DNA from: JBMNMU01 sp050953505
GTDB lineage: Bacteria; Bacillota; Clostridia; Peptostreptococcales; Anaerovoracaceae
Assembly (NCBI GenBank): GCA_050953505.1
Contig: JBMNMU010000001.1
Coordinates: 2,232,001 to 2,296,000 of the forward strand
Length of the DNA stretch: 64,000 nt
Direction of reading: 5' to 3'
Position 1 is the stretch's first letter. Every line of letters starts with the position of its first letter. Below are positions 1 through 9,001 of the stretch, one piece after another. The notes below the pieces were generated by a model. The model did not search any database. It worked only from the letters and a program-made list of their open reading frames with translations, and was not told the DNA's origin. The position numbers and the translations under genes are program-made.

Positions 1-839
1 TTAATCCCAATAACTTGACCCCTACTGTTCAATAAAGGCCCCCCACTATTTCCTGAATTGATGGATGCATCCGTCTGAATCAGTCCATCCATTCTGATTT
101 GGTTTTGACCATCAGATGCCATAATAGTCCTATTTAACCCGCTGATGACGCCTTGGCTAACGCTCCTGTCAAAGGCCAACCCCAATGGATTTCCTATGGC
201 TACAGCATAAGATCCTATCTTCACTTCTTCAGAGTCACCCAACTCTGCTGCCACTAAATTATTAGTTTCTACTTTTACAATTGCCAAATCTGTGTGCTTA
301 TCACTCCAAAGTACAGTTCCTTCTAACTCTTTTCCATCTGATAGCTGAACGGTAATGGTTTTTGCTGTGCCATCATTAACAACGTGTGAATTGGTAAGAA
401 TATAGCCATTTTCATCTACAATAATACCCGTTCCTACACCGGACGTTAGCCCCTTTTGTATTCCAAACCAGCTTTGATAGGTTACCTCCGATGTAGTACT
501 GATCCCCACAACAGATGGGATTACCTTAGCTGCTACGGCCTCGGCAGTATTTATATCATCATTTGGGTTAATGGTGATTTCCTTTCTCGGAACGGCACTG
601 CCTATTAGGTCACCGCCGTAATAAAGTGCTGCCATTCCACCGCCAAAACCTGCTGCAGCAGCTAATACAATGATAAGAATAACGGAAATGACTTTTTTGC
701 CCTTGCCTCTTTTAGATTTTCTCTTCTTTGGTGCAACTTTATCATTTTCCGGTTCATAGGCGTCACCGTTTGGTGCCACATATATAATTTCTCTCATACC
801 ATTGTCTTTTACTTCATTGTCAAATCTACTTTCATCCAT
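1..839 (-). CDS. htrA: HtrA/DegP-like membrane-anchored serine protease (partial, C-terminus beyond window)
   Basis: I translated this from the minus strand; the ATG at 839 follows a strong AAAGGGGGGC ribosome site. A lysine-rich cytoplasmic tail (about residues 37-50) precedes one membrane segment (about 51-70). The trypsin-like fold follows, with the catalytic triad visible: His in TNSHVV, Asp in HTDLAI and Ser in GNSGGPL. About 279 residues lie in the window; the rest of the protease domain and the expected PDZ domain lie off the left edge. It is the last gene seen of the yycH-yycI-walJ-htrA unit, as in Bacillus yycHIJK. The family degrades misfolded proteins outside the membrane. Confidence 0.93.
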   Translation of the reverse strand, partial: MDESRFDNEVKDNGMREIIYVAPNGDAYEPENDKVAPKKRKSKRGKGKKVISVILIIVLAAAAGFGGGMAALYYGGDLIGSAVPRKEITINPNDDINTAEAVAAKVIPSVVGISTTSEVTYQSWFGIQKGLTSGVGTGIIVDENGYILTNSHVVNDGTAKTITVQLSDGKELEGTVLWSDKHTDLAIVKVETNNLVAAELGDSEEVKIGSYAVAIGNPLGLAFDRSVSQGVISGLNRTIMASDGQNQIRMDGLIQTDASINSGNSGGPLLNSRGQVIGI

Positions 840-857
840 GCATAGCCCCCCTTTAAT

Positions 858-1652
858 TTAGGTTTGGTATACAAAACTTACCTCATCCCTAATAATTGTA
901 TTAAGCTTGATGTGTTTTCCTATGTAGTAATTTGACTCCTCCAAAATATTCTTTACGGTCTGGTAAGCCATTTCAGGGAAATTATTCTCCCTACTTAGAT
1001 GAGCCAGAAGAACATATCTTTCCTTATCATTTTTGCTAAGAACCTTTAATATAGCTTCTCCCGCTGCAGCATTGGAAAGATGACCTTCCTCACTTAATAC
1101 TCGTTGCTTTAGGAACCAAGGATATTTTCCCATCTTTAGCATGTCTACATCATGATTGGCTTCTAAAACAAGAATATCTGCGTCTTGAATTTCCTTATAA
1201 ATAGTTTCGTTCATGCAGCCAGTATCCGTTACAATACTGATTTGCTTACCCCCCGAGTAAAGAGAAAACCCTACTGGGTCTGCTGCATCATGGGAAACTT
1301 GAAATGTTTTTACCCCTATGTCATTGATTTCAAACGAATCGCCAGTTTTAAAGACTTCTCTGCGATCCTCCTCCTGAGGAAGCCCTAAGCTATTCCAAGT
1401 TTTTTCATTGGTATAAGCTTTTAATGTTTTTTGTCTTTTTAACATAGTTTTCAAGCTCTTTGTATGGTCTGAATGCTCGTGGGTTATTAATATACCCCCA
1501 AGGAGCTCTGGAGATGTTTTTGTTTTTTCCAGCCCTTCATATACTTTTTTTGCGCTAATACCTACATCAATCAGTATTGCCGTTTTTTCAGTTTTTACTA
1601 GATAACTATTCCCGCTACTGCCGCTGGAAAAGGAACAAAAGCTTAGTGTCAT
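858..1652 (-). CDS. walJ: WalJ/YycJ-type metallo-beta-lactamase fold hydrolase
   Basis: The 264-residue protein starts with a beta-lactamase-fold core (FCSFSSGSSGNSYLV) and carries the metal-binding motif THEHSDH near residue 57, with later metal ligands plausible in VSHDAAD, TDTGC and LLAHLS. This matches the WalJ (YycJ) family, predicted metal-dependent nucleases linked to cell-wall homeostasis and DNA replication or repair. The start is supported by AAAGGAG seven bases upstream. It lies 18 bp upstream of htrA and downstream of yycI, the Bacillus gene order. Family assignment is firm; the substrate is not shown by sequence. Confidence 0.93.
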   Translation of the reverse strand: MTLSFCSFSSGSSGNSYLVKTEKTAILIDVGISAKKVYEGLEKTKTSPELLGGILITHEHSDHTKSLKTMLKRQKTLKAYTNEKTWNSLGLPQEEDRREVFKTGDSFEINDIGVKTFQVSHDAADPVGFSLYSGGKQISIVTDTGCMNETIYKEIQDADILVLEANHDVDMLKMGKYPWFLKQRVLSEEGHLSNAAAGEAILKVLSKNDKERYVLLAHLSRENNFPEMAYQTVKNILEESNYYIGKHIKLNTIIRDEVSFVYQT

Positions 1653-1781
1653 TCTATTTCTCCTTTACATCCTACTCAAACACTGCCCTAATTATTATAT
1701 ATAAATGTGTTGGTTTCATGTGAGATATTTGAATCCAATGTGAATATCCTATGGATTTGATTAACCTGTTTTCAATTTAAT

Positions 1782-2519
1782 TTATTGATCATGAGCGACG
1801 ATATACGCTACCTTATCACCATTATATGTAATTTTCCATGTTGGGAATGCTGTGTCGGATATTAGGGCTTCTCCCTCAAAGGATTCCGAATCTAACCAAT
1901 AAATCAGTGAAATATCGTCTATGTACATCTTTTCATCGCCTTCTCTCATGCTGGAAAACTTAATCAGCGCTTTGGAGGCTGGTGTAATTTGTTTCTTCAT
2001 TTTTCCATATTTTATGGGTTTTAGCCAGTATCGCTCCAGGTTTACTACCTGGCCATCTTTTATGTCACAAAGGATGTAACTGTCTTCAATCTGAATATTA
2101 TCTTTTATACAGTTTTTAAACAAAACAGTTGTGATATCGCCTTTTTTATCAATACGATCAAAGGTTACATTTTTTGAATATAACCCACTTTTTTTTAAAA
2201 ATTCTATGGCCAGCTGTGTTATCTCCTCATCATTATTGGGATGGGATGTTATTTCCACTTGAGCATCTATGACAACTCTAACCCGATCTTTATCCATTTT
2301 ATCATATTTTACATGTAATACAGGCATTCTTCCATATTTTTTAGGAACCTCTGTATTAATAAAGATATCCTTACTTTCCAAATGCCGTATTGTATCATTA
2401 AGAATAGAATCGCTGGTAGATGCCATGGTTTTATCTTTCTGGGCATAAGAAAATATTAGCACTAGGTTCGTGAGAATCAGTGCTACAATTAGTATGTTTT
2501 TTGCTTTTGTCCAATCCAT
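1782..2519 (-). CDS. yycI: YycI-like membrane-anchored regulatory protein
   Basis: The 245-residue protein opens with MDWTKAKNILIVALILTNLV, a signal-anchor segment typical of YycI, and continues as one extracytoplasmic domain ending near SDTAFPTWKITYNGDKVAYI. In Bacillus, YycI with YycH forms a complex in the outer membrane leaflet that inhibits the WalK sensor kinase. It lies directly downstream of a yycH-like gene (75 bp) and upstream of walJ. These proteins diverge quickly, so the assignment rests on the N-terminus, size and gene order together. The partner kinase walK is not in this window. Confidence 0.82.
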   Translation of the reverse strand: MDWTKAKNILIVALILTNLVLIFSYAQKDKTMASTSDSILNDTIRHLESKDIFINTEVPKKYGRMPVLHVKYDKMDKDRVRVVIDAQVEITSHPNNDEEITQLAIEFLKKSGLYSKNVTFDRIDKKGDITTVLFKNCIKDNIQIEDSYILCDIKDGQVVNLERYWLKPIKYGKMKKQITPASKALIKFSSMREGDEKMYIDDISLIYWLDSESFEGEALISDTAFPTWKITYNGDKVAYIVAHDQ

Positions 2520-2593
2520 TTTACATCCCTCATTTCCAGAGGCTAGTCTAGCTGATTTATTAAATAGTCAATTTGTAGAATCTATTTTTAAGG

Positions 2594-4075
2594 CTACTGG
2601 TTTTTCACTGTATACCCCATTGGCTCACCGCTATGCAAATTAAAATAAATGTCCATATCTCTAGCTGTAACAACCCAAGCAGGTTGAATTTCATGATTAC
2701 CCTCCTCAGATGTGGTTCTTAGGTAACCGGTTTCCATTTTCTCAATGTTCAGTGCCACTTCCTCAAAAGCTTTGGCGTCCGCTATACCCTTTGTGATTTC
2801 TTCCACATTATCAGCCATGATGTTATGAATATGTCTGTAATTTTGTGCCAGAAGATTCACAGCAGAGTACCCTCCCTCTGGTGGTGAGGTTTCAACGTTT
2901 TTTAACTCCTCTTGATCCAAGTCTATCATGTTTCTATAGTAGTTTGTCACCTGTCCTAAAATCACATCAACTACAAGAATCTCTGTGTTATCATAATGAA
3001 GCCTAGCCCCATTGACCTCCATTCCAAAAATAAAGCGGTATCCCCTTTCACCTCTAGGATTAATGATCACATCTTTCAGATAAGGCGTCATTTCCGAGCC
3101 TTCTAGGGAATGCCAAGATCCGTGGCTAGTAACAAATTGTAGAGCTGTTTCCAATGCCTCGAAATAACCTTGAGATGAGCTCTTTTGATTAGGCTGTCTG
3201 TCTCTATATTCGAAGCTTCCATTTGTGTTGGCAATCAACACTTTATCCCCATAACCATACATATATATTTGAGTTCCGTTCTCTTCTTTAATTGTCCTCA
3301 CGAAATCAAAGTTTTCACCAAAAAACTTTTCTGCCATATTATTAATTTTGTCACTTTGATGTGGGTAGGACTCTTGCTTATAGGGTAAGCTCTTTAAATT
3401 ACCTTGTATAGAGAGTGGTATCAGCGTGCTATTTGCTACAGCAGAATAGGCGCTAATTGGATAATATGGTTTATAATTTAATTCTAGGCTATCTATTAAT
3501 TTAGAAAAATTCGTATAATCTTTATCTGTTGCAAGCCTATAGAATTTTTCATTCAACCCGTCATAAACCAATAGGCTTTGGGAGCTAGCCTCCGAATAGC
3601 CTAGGCCTGTAAGATATGCTATGCCATTATAGCTTTGTGGCGCATTAATATTATACTTTTTACAAAACTCAACAAAGGGAATATGATAATCAAACTCAGC
3701 CCAAATGGATGGGTAAGTCATGCTCTCCTCGTATTTTTCAGGCGTAATTTCTTCTAGTAGAATGTTTTCTGTCTGTCCAAATCGATTTAGTTCTCCCAAG
3801 ATACTCTCCTGGTCTGACTTGTCATTGTACCAAACATCCTTATTACCCGATGAGACAATAGTGTAGTTTTCTCCCCCAAAATTCACAGAAATTTGAGAAG
3901 GTCTCATAATATCCTGAAGGGCAGGCGTCTCTAATGTAGCCCCTTCGTAGGAAGGAAGACTTATTTCATCAAAAGACATGTCGCTCCAAAAAAAATATAA
4001 TAGTAGTATGGTTGATAAAAACAATACTACTAATACAACATCCTTAACCTTTTCTATCACCCTTGGCTTTGACAT
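2594..4075 (-). CDS. yycH: YycH-like membrane-anchored regulatory protein
   Basis: The 493-residue protein has a short basic N-terminus, one membrane anchor at about residues 12-29 and a long extracytoplasmic part rich in YxxY and aromatic residues. Size, topology and position immediately before yycI match YycH, the co-regulator of the WalK kinase. The ATG follows AGGCGGAG. It starts 14 bp after a small secreted protein gene, which probably opens the same transcript. Sequence similarity within this family is low, so function is inferred mostly from the yycH-yycI-walJ-htrA order. Confidence 0.82.
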   Translation of the reverse strand: MSKPRVIEKVKDVVLVVLFLSTILLLYFFWSDMSFDEISLPSYEGATLETPALQDIMRPSQISVNFGGENYTIVSSGNKDVWYNDKSDQESILGELNRFGQTENILLEEITPEKYEESMTYPSIWAEFDYHIPFVEFCKKYNINAPQSYNGIAYLTGLGYSEASSQSLLVYDGLNEKFYRLATDKDYTNFSKLIDSLELNYKPYYPISAYSAVANSTLIPLSIQGNLKSLPYKQESYPHQSDKINNMAEKFFGENFDFVRTIKEENGTQIYMYGYGDKVLIANTNGSFEYRDRQPNQKSSSQGYFEALETALQFVTSHGSWHSLEGSEMTPYLKDVIINPRGERGYRFIFGMEVNGARLHYDNTEILVVDVILGQVTNYYRNMIDLDQEELKNVETSPPEGGYSAVNLLAQNYRHIHNIMADNVEEITKGIADAKAFEEVALNIEKMETGYLRTTSEEGNHEIQPAWVVTARDMDIYFNLHSGEPMGYTVKNQ

Positions 4076-4089
4076 AAAAATCTCCGCCT

Positions 4090-4626
4090 TTAATTTCCAA
4101 ATATGGACTTAAGAAGGCTTTGTAGAAATTGTAAGGTGCCCGATTGAGGGGTCTCAAATATATTGGTTTCCACTGCTACCTTTTCTCTTACTGCAAAATA
4201 GCTATTACTGGTGTATATTACCTTTCCGTTGGCATTCTTTGTTTCTATTTGAACGCGATATAGACCTGGATTAACACCATTCACTTGTTTTGTGTAAAAA
4301 CTCAAATTATTATTGGAGCTAAAATTCTCTGAGGTTATTAATGTAGAGGTCAGAGAAGACCTATTTATAGCTGCATTGGAATTAGCCAATGCATTTATGT
4401 TCACCGAGCTTAGGGTGCCGTTCACCATCTGTTTTTCTTCGTAAAGCCTAACTGTTATAGACTTAGGCTGAGTTACTTTAACGGAAATGAGAAGATTATT
4501 GGAATAAACTGTGCTATTGACTGCCGGATTTACAAGAACCACATCCGGGTCTGAAACTGCGCTTACAAACACAGTACTACAAAGCATAGTTAAAATTATT
4601 ACCAAAGTGATAATGTATTTTTTCAT
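4090..4626 (-). CDS. Secreted hypothetical protein at head of yycHI operon
   Basis: The 178-residue protein has a clear signal peptide (MKKYIITLVIILTMLCSTVF, cleavage probably after VSA near residue 24). A beta-rich region follows with alternating hydrophobics (VVLVNPAVNSTVYSNNLLIS, KSITVRLYEEK, GLYRVQIETKNANGKVIYTS), which looks like an immunoglobulin-type or carbohydrate-binding sandwich. I do not recognise a named family. It lies 14 bp upstream of yycH and where walK would be in Bacillus, so it may be an envelope protein co-expressed with the stress regulators. No catalytic motif is visible. Confidence 0.75.
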   Translation of the reverse strand: MKKYIITLVIILTMLCSTVFVSAVSDPDVVLVNPAVNSTVYSNNLLISVKVTQPKSITVRLYEEKQMVNGTLSSVNINALANSNAAINRSSLTSTLITSENFSSNNNLSFYTKQVNGVNPGLYRVQIETKNANGKVIYTSNSYFAVREKVAVETNIFETPQSGTLQFLQSLLKSIFGN

Positions 4627-4976
4627 TTATAATCTCCTCCTTTCTATATTTATTTTATTTTCCAATATTAGCATTATAGATAGTATATCTTATCAATATT
4701 ACAAACGTATTACGGTGGGTTTAAAATAATTTTACAGTATCTAAATCACCTCTATGTTTTCAAAATGTTGCTGTTTACCCCGTAAGTATTTGCAAAGGCA
4801 TTGGCTATGGTTAGAATCTGTTGTTGAAGGGATGATTTCCAAAGATCTTTAATTTTGTGAAATCTGTCCTATGGTTTATTGCGATTCTGAATCCCCTTGC
4901 GTCTTTATGCAAACTAAGGCATAATCTTAGTGAGGTAAATTCTGAGATAAATTTGATTAAGCTAGAGGTTATATTT
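4627..4976. other. Divergent intergenic region, no gene seen
   Basis: This 350-bp AT-rich stretch separates the minus-strand secreted protein gene from plus-strand rnhA, so it must hold two divergent promoters. I found no convincing consensus promoter, RNA gene or repeat. An in-frame extension of rnhA upstream to 4857 is open but lacks a ribosome site and RNase H homology. Confidence 0.6.
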
Positions 4977-5519
4977 ATGAAAGCTATTAACATTTACACC
5001 GACGGAGCCTGCTCCGGTAATCAAAATGATGAAAATATCGGCGGCTGGGGTGCAATACTTGAATACGGTCAGCATCAAAAAGAGATTTTTGGCGGGGAAG
5101 TTAATACCACCAATAATCGTATGGAAATGCTTGCCCTTCTCCAGGCATTTGAAGCCATCACAAAGGAGAATATGAATATTAATGTATTTTCTGATAGCTC
5201 CTACTTGATGAATTGCTTTAGGGAAAGCTGGTACAAAGGTTGGATGGAAAACGGTTGGAAAACTTCTAAGAAGACTGATGTTGAAAATCGCGACCTTTGG
5301 GAGAAGCTTATTCCATTTCTAGGTAAACATAATATTAATTTTTATAGAGTAAAGGGCCATGTTAATTTAGATAGCAAAAACTTTAATCCTTCAAGCCTTT
5401 ACAAGAAATTCGTGGAATGGAATGGGAATAGTTTCACCTTGGATGATTTTATGTATGTAACAAAAATGAATAATAGGGCCGACGAACTTGCTAATAAAGG
5501 AATGGACTTATATCGATAA
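4977..5519 (+). CDS. rnhA: Ribonuclease HI
   Basis: RNase HI cleaves the RNA strand of RNA-DNA hybrids. The 180-residue product starts MKAINIYTDGACSGNQ and has the four acidic catalytic residues in their usual settings: Asp in YTDGAC, Glu in NRMEM, Asp in FSDSSYLMN and Asp in NRADELAN. I chose the ATG at 4977 because AGAGGT precedes it and because the fold begins there; a longer frame from 4857 adds 40 unrelated residues. The protein carries an insertion before the last Asp (around LYKKFVEWNGNSF), a common bacterial RNase HI variation. Confidence 0.95.
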   Translation: MKAINIYTDGACSGNQNDENIGGWGAILEYGQHQKEIFGGEVNTTNNRMEMLALLQAFEAITKENMNINVFSDSSYLMNCFRESWYKGWMENGWKTSKKTDVENRDLWEKLIPFLGKHNINFYRVKGHVNLDSKNFNPSSLYKKFVEWNGNSFTLDDFMYVTKMNNRADELANKGMDLYR

Positions 5520-5576
5520 TTAGGGCTGAGAAACATGTTATCTTTAAGAGAAAACTAGTTTCTGTCAACCCTAATT
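5518..5576. terminator. Bidirectional terminator between convergent rnhA and PP2C gene
   Basis: Outer arms AATTAGGG and CCCTAATT, with a second paired segment GAGAAAC/GTTTC inside, form an interrupted hairpin. It begins at the rnhA stop codon and is followed by a T-rich tract. Its place between convergent genes fits a shared terminator. Confidence 0.6.
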
Positions 5577-5580
5577 CTTT

Positions 5581-6717
5581 TTATAACATCTCCATGCATA
5601 ATATGGCTATGTCATCCGCTGGCGGCTTATTTACATAATCTAGTGTCGCGCCAATGATTTTGTTGATAAGCTCTTTACCGGATCTATCAATATTTTTATG
5701 AACCACAGCTTCTATTCCTTCTACGCCAAAGAGTTTTTTGGTATCCTCGTTAAAGGCTTCCGTTATTCCATCGGTATAAAGTAGTAGCCTGTCCCCAGTT
5801 TCAATATGTACATTCACTTCCTCATGGTCAGATTCATTTATTAGACTACAAATAGGCATTCCTTTTACTGGTATTTCTTTTATTTCACCACATTTTTTTA
5901 TCAAGATGGGTAAGCAATTGTGACCGGCATTTGCAATAGTCAGCTTTTGAGTCCTTTTATCATATATGCAAATTAATATGCTTAAAAACTGCTCCTCATC
6001 GATAATCAAGGCGTTGTAGCTCTCTAATACATGATTTAGTATATCTCTCACATTTGTATCCCGTCCTTGTATACATCCTCGAATGAGCTGCCTTAAAAAA
6101 ATCGTGATGAGAGAAGATTTAATCCCATGACCTGATACATCCGCAACATAGAGTAGGATTCTGTTTTCATCCATTTTTATAATATCATAGTAATCGCCAC
6201 TTAAATCCTCACTTGGGAAATAGATATTATCAATACGCATGGTATCCCAATAATCTCCATCTACAGGCAGAGATCTTTTTTGAATATGCTTTGCAAAATC
6301 AATATCCGATCTCATCTTTTCATAATGGGTCATAAGTTGGTTCTCTAATATTTTCTTTTCTGTAATATCTTCAAAAATTTCAATGGAGTAGTTCTCGTTA
6401 CATATATCTAAATTTACAGGAGAAGACATAACCTTGTAATACTTGTCGCCTAATTGAATCTCTTTTGTAACAGCCGCTCCTATATCTTTACATTCACTTG
6501 ATACGCAATGCTCGCATCGTTCAGATTTTCCTAAAACGTTATAGCATACATTGCCTACACAGTTCCCAAAAACTTGTTCCATCTTTCGATTCATATAAAT
6601 AATTCGGCAATTTTCATCTATAACCCGAGCCATATATTCCATATTATCAACGATTTCCCGTAAAAAGTGTGGATGCTCTGCAATTGGCATATTAATATTT
6701 TTTCTTATCGCGTTCAT
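5581..6717 (-). CDS. PAS domain-containing PP2C (SpoIIE/RsbU-type) serine phosphatase
   Basis: The 378-residue protein has a PAS sensor domain (about residues 15-125), a short linker helix (about 125-155) and a SpoIIE/RsbU-type PP2C phosphatase domain. The phosphatase motifs are clear: DLSGDYYDI, VADVSGHGI, NAGH, LLYTDGITEA and PADDIAIL. The PAS part contains a cluster of cysteines (CVGNVCYN, then CEHC and EC) that could bind metal or sense redox state; this is inference. Such enzymes dephosphorylate STAS anti-anti-sigma factors. A matching RsbV-RsbW-sigma set lies at 28.4-29.9 kb and is a candidate target. It is probably monocistronic. Confidence 0.9.
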   Translation of the reverse strand: MNAIRKNINMPIAEHPHFLREIVDNMEYMARVIDENCRIIYMNRKMEQVFGNCVGNVCYNVLGKSERCEHCVSSECKDIGAAVTKEIQLGDKYYKVMSSPVNLDICNENYSIEIFEDITEKKILENQLMTHYEKMRSDIDFAKHIQKRSLPVDGDYWDTMRIDNIYFPSEDLSGDYYDIIKMDENRILLYVADVSGHGIKSSLITIFLRQLIRGCIQGRDTNVRDILNHVLESYNALIIDEEQFLSILICIYDKRTQKLTIANAGHNCLPILIKKCGEIKEIPVKGMPICSLINESDHEEVNVHIETGDRLLLYTDGITEAFNEDTKKLFGVEGIEAVVHKNIDRSGKELINKIIGATLDYVNKPPADDIAILCMEML

Positions 6718-6761
6718 ATGTCACCCCTTCTGTTTATTTAGCTATGATTACGACATTATTA

Positions 6762-7202
6762 TCATAACGAATCAGCGTGAAAGGATAGTAGGAATTCAAT
6801 GGCTTCAACATATGAATCGGCTCCCTTGCCATATATTTGCTTTTCGCATACATCTTTAATTAATGAATTCTTTCTAAAATCCTCTCTGCTGTGAATATCA
6901 CTTAGATGAACTTCCACGGTAGGTATTTTCACTGCTGAAATAGCATCCCTTATGGCAATACTATAATGTGTATAAGCCGCTGGGTTTATTACAATACCAT
7001 CAAATTCACCTATTGTGTTCTGGATCTCGTCTATAATCATCCCTTCATGATTAGATTGAAAAAATGAAATTTCTAAGTTATCCCTTTTGGTTTTTTCATA
7101 AATATATTCATTTATCTGCTCTAGGGTCATGGAGCCATAAACCTCGGGTTCCCGAATCCCTAACATATTCAAATTCGGGCCGTTAATGATTTTAATTTTC
7201 AT
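6762..7202 (-). CDS. aroQ: Type II 3-dehydroquinate dehydratase
   Basis: This enzyme converts 3-dehydroquinate to 3-dehydroshikimate in aromatic amino acid synthesis. The 146-residue product begins KIINGPNLNMLGIREPEVYG, the hallmark of the type II dodecameric enzyme, with the catalytic Tyr in VYG. Later come NPAAYTHYSIAI and VEVHLSDIHSREDFR, with the family His. Length is typical. It sits apart from other shikimate genes; aroK is at 38.5 kb in this window. Confidence 0.96.
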   Translation of the reverse strand: MKIKIINGPNLNMLGIREPEVYGSMTLEQINEYIYEKTKRDNLEISFFQSNHEGMIIDEIQNTIGEFDGIVINPAAYTHYSIAIRDAISAVKIPTVEVHLSDIHSREDFRKNSLIKDVCEKQIYGKGADSYVEAIEFLLSFHADSL

Positions 7203-7339
7203 ATTTGCCCTCTAACTTTTCTCTATTTTCTGACACTTCTTGTTAAATCTTATTTGTTATTATAGCCTGTCATATAGCCAGTATGTTTCAATGAATCCTC
7301 TCTTACGGCAACGTGGCTGTAAGCAGGGTCATAAATCGA

Positions 7340-8482
7340 TTATAACATATTTCTTTGTATTTGGTATATCCCCCTTAAAGCGATTCTTATATCTTTTAAC
7401 GTATTAAACGGTCCTACGCTTAACCTAACTGCACCTGTGCTATAAGTTCCGATAGTCTTATGAGCCAAAGGAGCACAATGATAGCCACCCCGTACGCATA
7501 TACCGAATTTGTCTAACTCATCGCTTACTTCTTCGCAGCCCATGTTTTTTATGTTAAAGGTAGTAATACCTGCTTTTTTACTACAATCTTCTGGCCCATA
7601 AACGATCACATTACGCATATTTCTAAGCTCTGAGTCCAGGAATCTGATTAGGTCCTCTTCGTGTTTGCCGATATTTTCGACTCCTAGCTTTGCAACATAC
7701 CTTGCAGAATACCCAAGGCCTACGATACCTGGTACATTAATAGTGCCTGCTTCATAGCCTTCAGGAAGGTCTAGTGGTTGATCCAAATCTGTAGAGTTGG
7801 TGCCTGTACCCCCAGATATGATTGGCTGTAATTCCACTCCAGGTCTTACGTATAGTAAACCAGTTCCTTGGGGCCCTAAAAGTCCTTTATGCCCTGGTAA
7901 TGCTAATAGATCAATATTTAGCTTTTCGACATCTATAGGTATATGTCCAGCAGTTTGAGCCCCATCCACCATAAACAACAAGCCATATTTTTTTGCTAGT
8001 GCACCTATTTTGTCAATGGGCATAATCGTTCCAGTCACATTAGATGCATGGGTACATACTATCAATTTTGTATTATTCTTTATTTCTTTTTCTATTTTGC
8101 GAGGATCAATAAATCCTTCTTTTGAGCAGCTTATAATTGTACTTTCTACTTGATCATTTTTCAGGGCCTCTAACGGCCTTAGCACTGAGTTGTGCTCCAT
8201 TGCAGTTGTAATTACATGGTCTCCAGGTTTTATTACACCCTTCAAGCCAAGGTTTAATGCAGCAGTTGCATTATTAGTAAACACAATTCTGCTAGAATCA
8301 GATATGTTAAATAGAAGACCAATATCTTTTCTGGCCTGATATATTTCTTCCCCAGCCCGAATAGATAGTTTATGCCCAGACCTCCCTGGATTTCCACAAT
8401 AATGGAGGAGACAATTGTCTATTTCTCTTACCATACCTCTTGGCTTGGGAAATGACGTGGCTCCGTTATCTAGATATATCAT
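7340..8482 (-). CDS. Class V aminotransferase / cysteine desulfurase-like protein
   Basis: This 380-residue PLP enzyme starts MIYLDNGATSFPKP. The PLP lysine is in LPGHKGLLGPQGTG and a C-terminal cysteine is in VRGGYHCAPLAH, so cysteine desulfurase or selenocysteine lyase chemistry is plausible. It fits the stand-alone class V group often labelled cysteine desulfurase family. I start it at ATG 8482: a GTG at 8494 lies inside the ribosome site GTGAGGTG and would add only four residues. No Fe-S scaffold gene is adjacent, so its sulfur acceptor is unknown. It is distinct from the SufS-type enzyme at 47.3 kb. Confidence 0.9.
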   Translation of the reverse strand: MIYLDNGATSFPKPRGMVREIDNCLLHYCGNPGRSGHKLSIRAGEEIYQARKDIGLLFNISDSSRIVFTNNATAALNLGLKGVIKPGDHVITTAMEHNSVLRPLEALKNDQVESTIISCSKEGFIDPRKIEKEIKNNTKLIVCTHASNVTGTIMPIDKIGALAKKYGLLFMVDGAQTAGHIPIDVEKLNIDLLALPGHKGLLGPQGTGLLYVRPGVELQPIISGGTGTNSTDLDQPLDLPEGYEAGTINVPGIVGLGYSARYVAKLGVENIGKHEEDLIRFLDSELRNMRNVIVYGPEDCSKKAGITTFNIKNMGCEEVSDELDKFGICVRGGYHCAPLAHKTIGTYSTGAVRLSVGPFNTLKDIRIALRGIYQIQRNML

Positions 8483-8524
8483 ACTACACCTCACAGAAAC
8501 TTTTTTGCATATATAATTGAAGTT

Positions 8525-8554
8525 CTAATTTCACTATAATTAATCTGAAATTAG
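8525..8554. promoter_or_regulatory. 9-bp inverted repeat upstream of the class V aminotransferase
   Basis: Arms CTAATTTCA and TGAAATTAG are perfect and separated by 12 AT-rich bases. The element lies 43 bp upstream of the chosen start of the class V aminotransferase gene, so it could be an operator overlapping its promoter. No regulator is identified. Confidence 0.35.
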
Positions 8555-8638
8555 TATAAAATCTGCCATGCCAGGTGTTAAGCCTTATGTAGCAGAATCT
8601 TATATCTTCATATTATGCAAAAGAAAGCCTCTGTGTCC

Positions 8639-9001
8639 CTAGGATTCTCTACTTTTTAAGCTAGAAATATGGACGGTCACACAAGTGCCAACAAAGAGTA
8701 ATATAATAGTTACTATTGTCTTTTTTACTAAAAAAATAGAAATAATTAATCCTATCCAAAGAGTAATGATGGCTCTTATTTTTGCAGCTTTAGGGACGCC
8801 AGTTTTATTTTGATAATTATCAATATATACACCGAAATACTTAGAATTTACTAGAAAATTATATGCCTTACGGCTACTTGCAGAAAAACAAATTGCTGCT
8901 AATAGATAGAAAGGTGTTGTGGGTAGTACTGGTAAAACAATGCCTATGGTGCCAATTATGAAAGTTAACCAACCAGCACTTAGTAAAAGTATCCTTTTCA
9001 T
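8639..9001 (-). CDS. DUF454 (YbaN family) inner-membrane protein
   Basis: The 120-residue protein matches the YbaN/DUF454 pattern: an N-terminal helix with GWLTFIIGTIGIVLPVLPTT, the conserved PTTPFYLLAAICF segment, and a C-terminal pair of membrane helices. Three to four membrane segments are visible. Family function is unknown. It stands alone, with the ATG preceded by AAGGGGAGGC. There is no functional clue from the neighbours. Confidence 0.9.
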   Translation of the reverse strand: MKRILLLSAGWLTFIIGTIGIVLPVLPTTPFYLLAAICFSASSRKAYNFLVNSKYFGVYIDNYQNKTGVPKAAKIRAIITLWIGLIISIFLVKKTIVTIILLFVGTCVTVHISSLKSRES

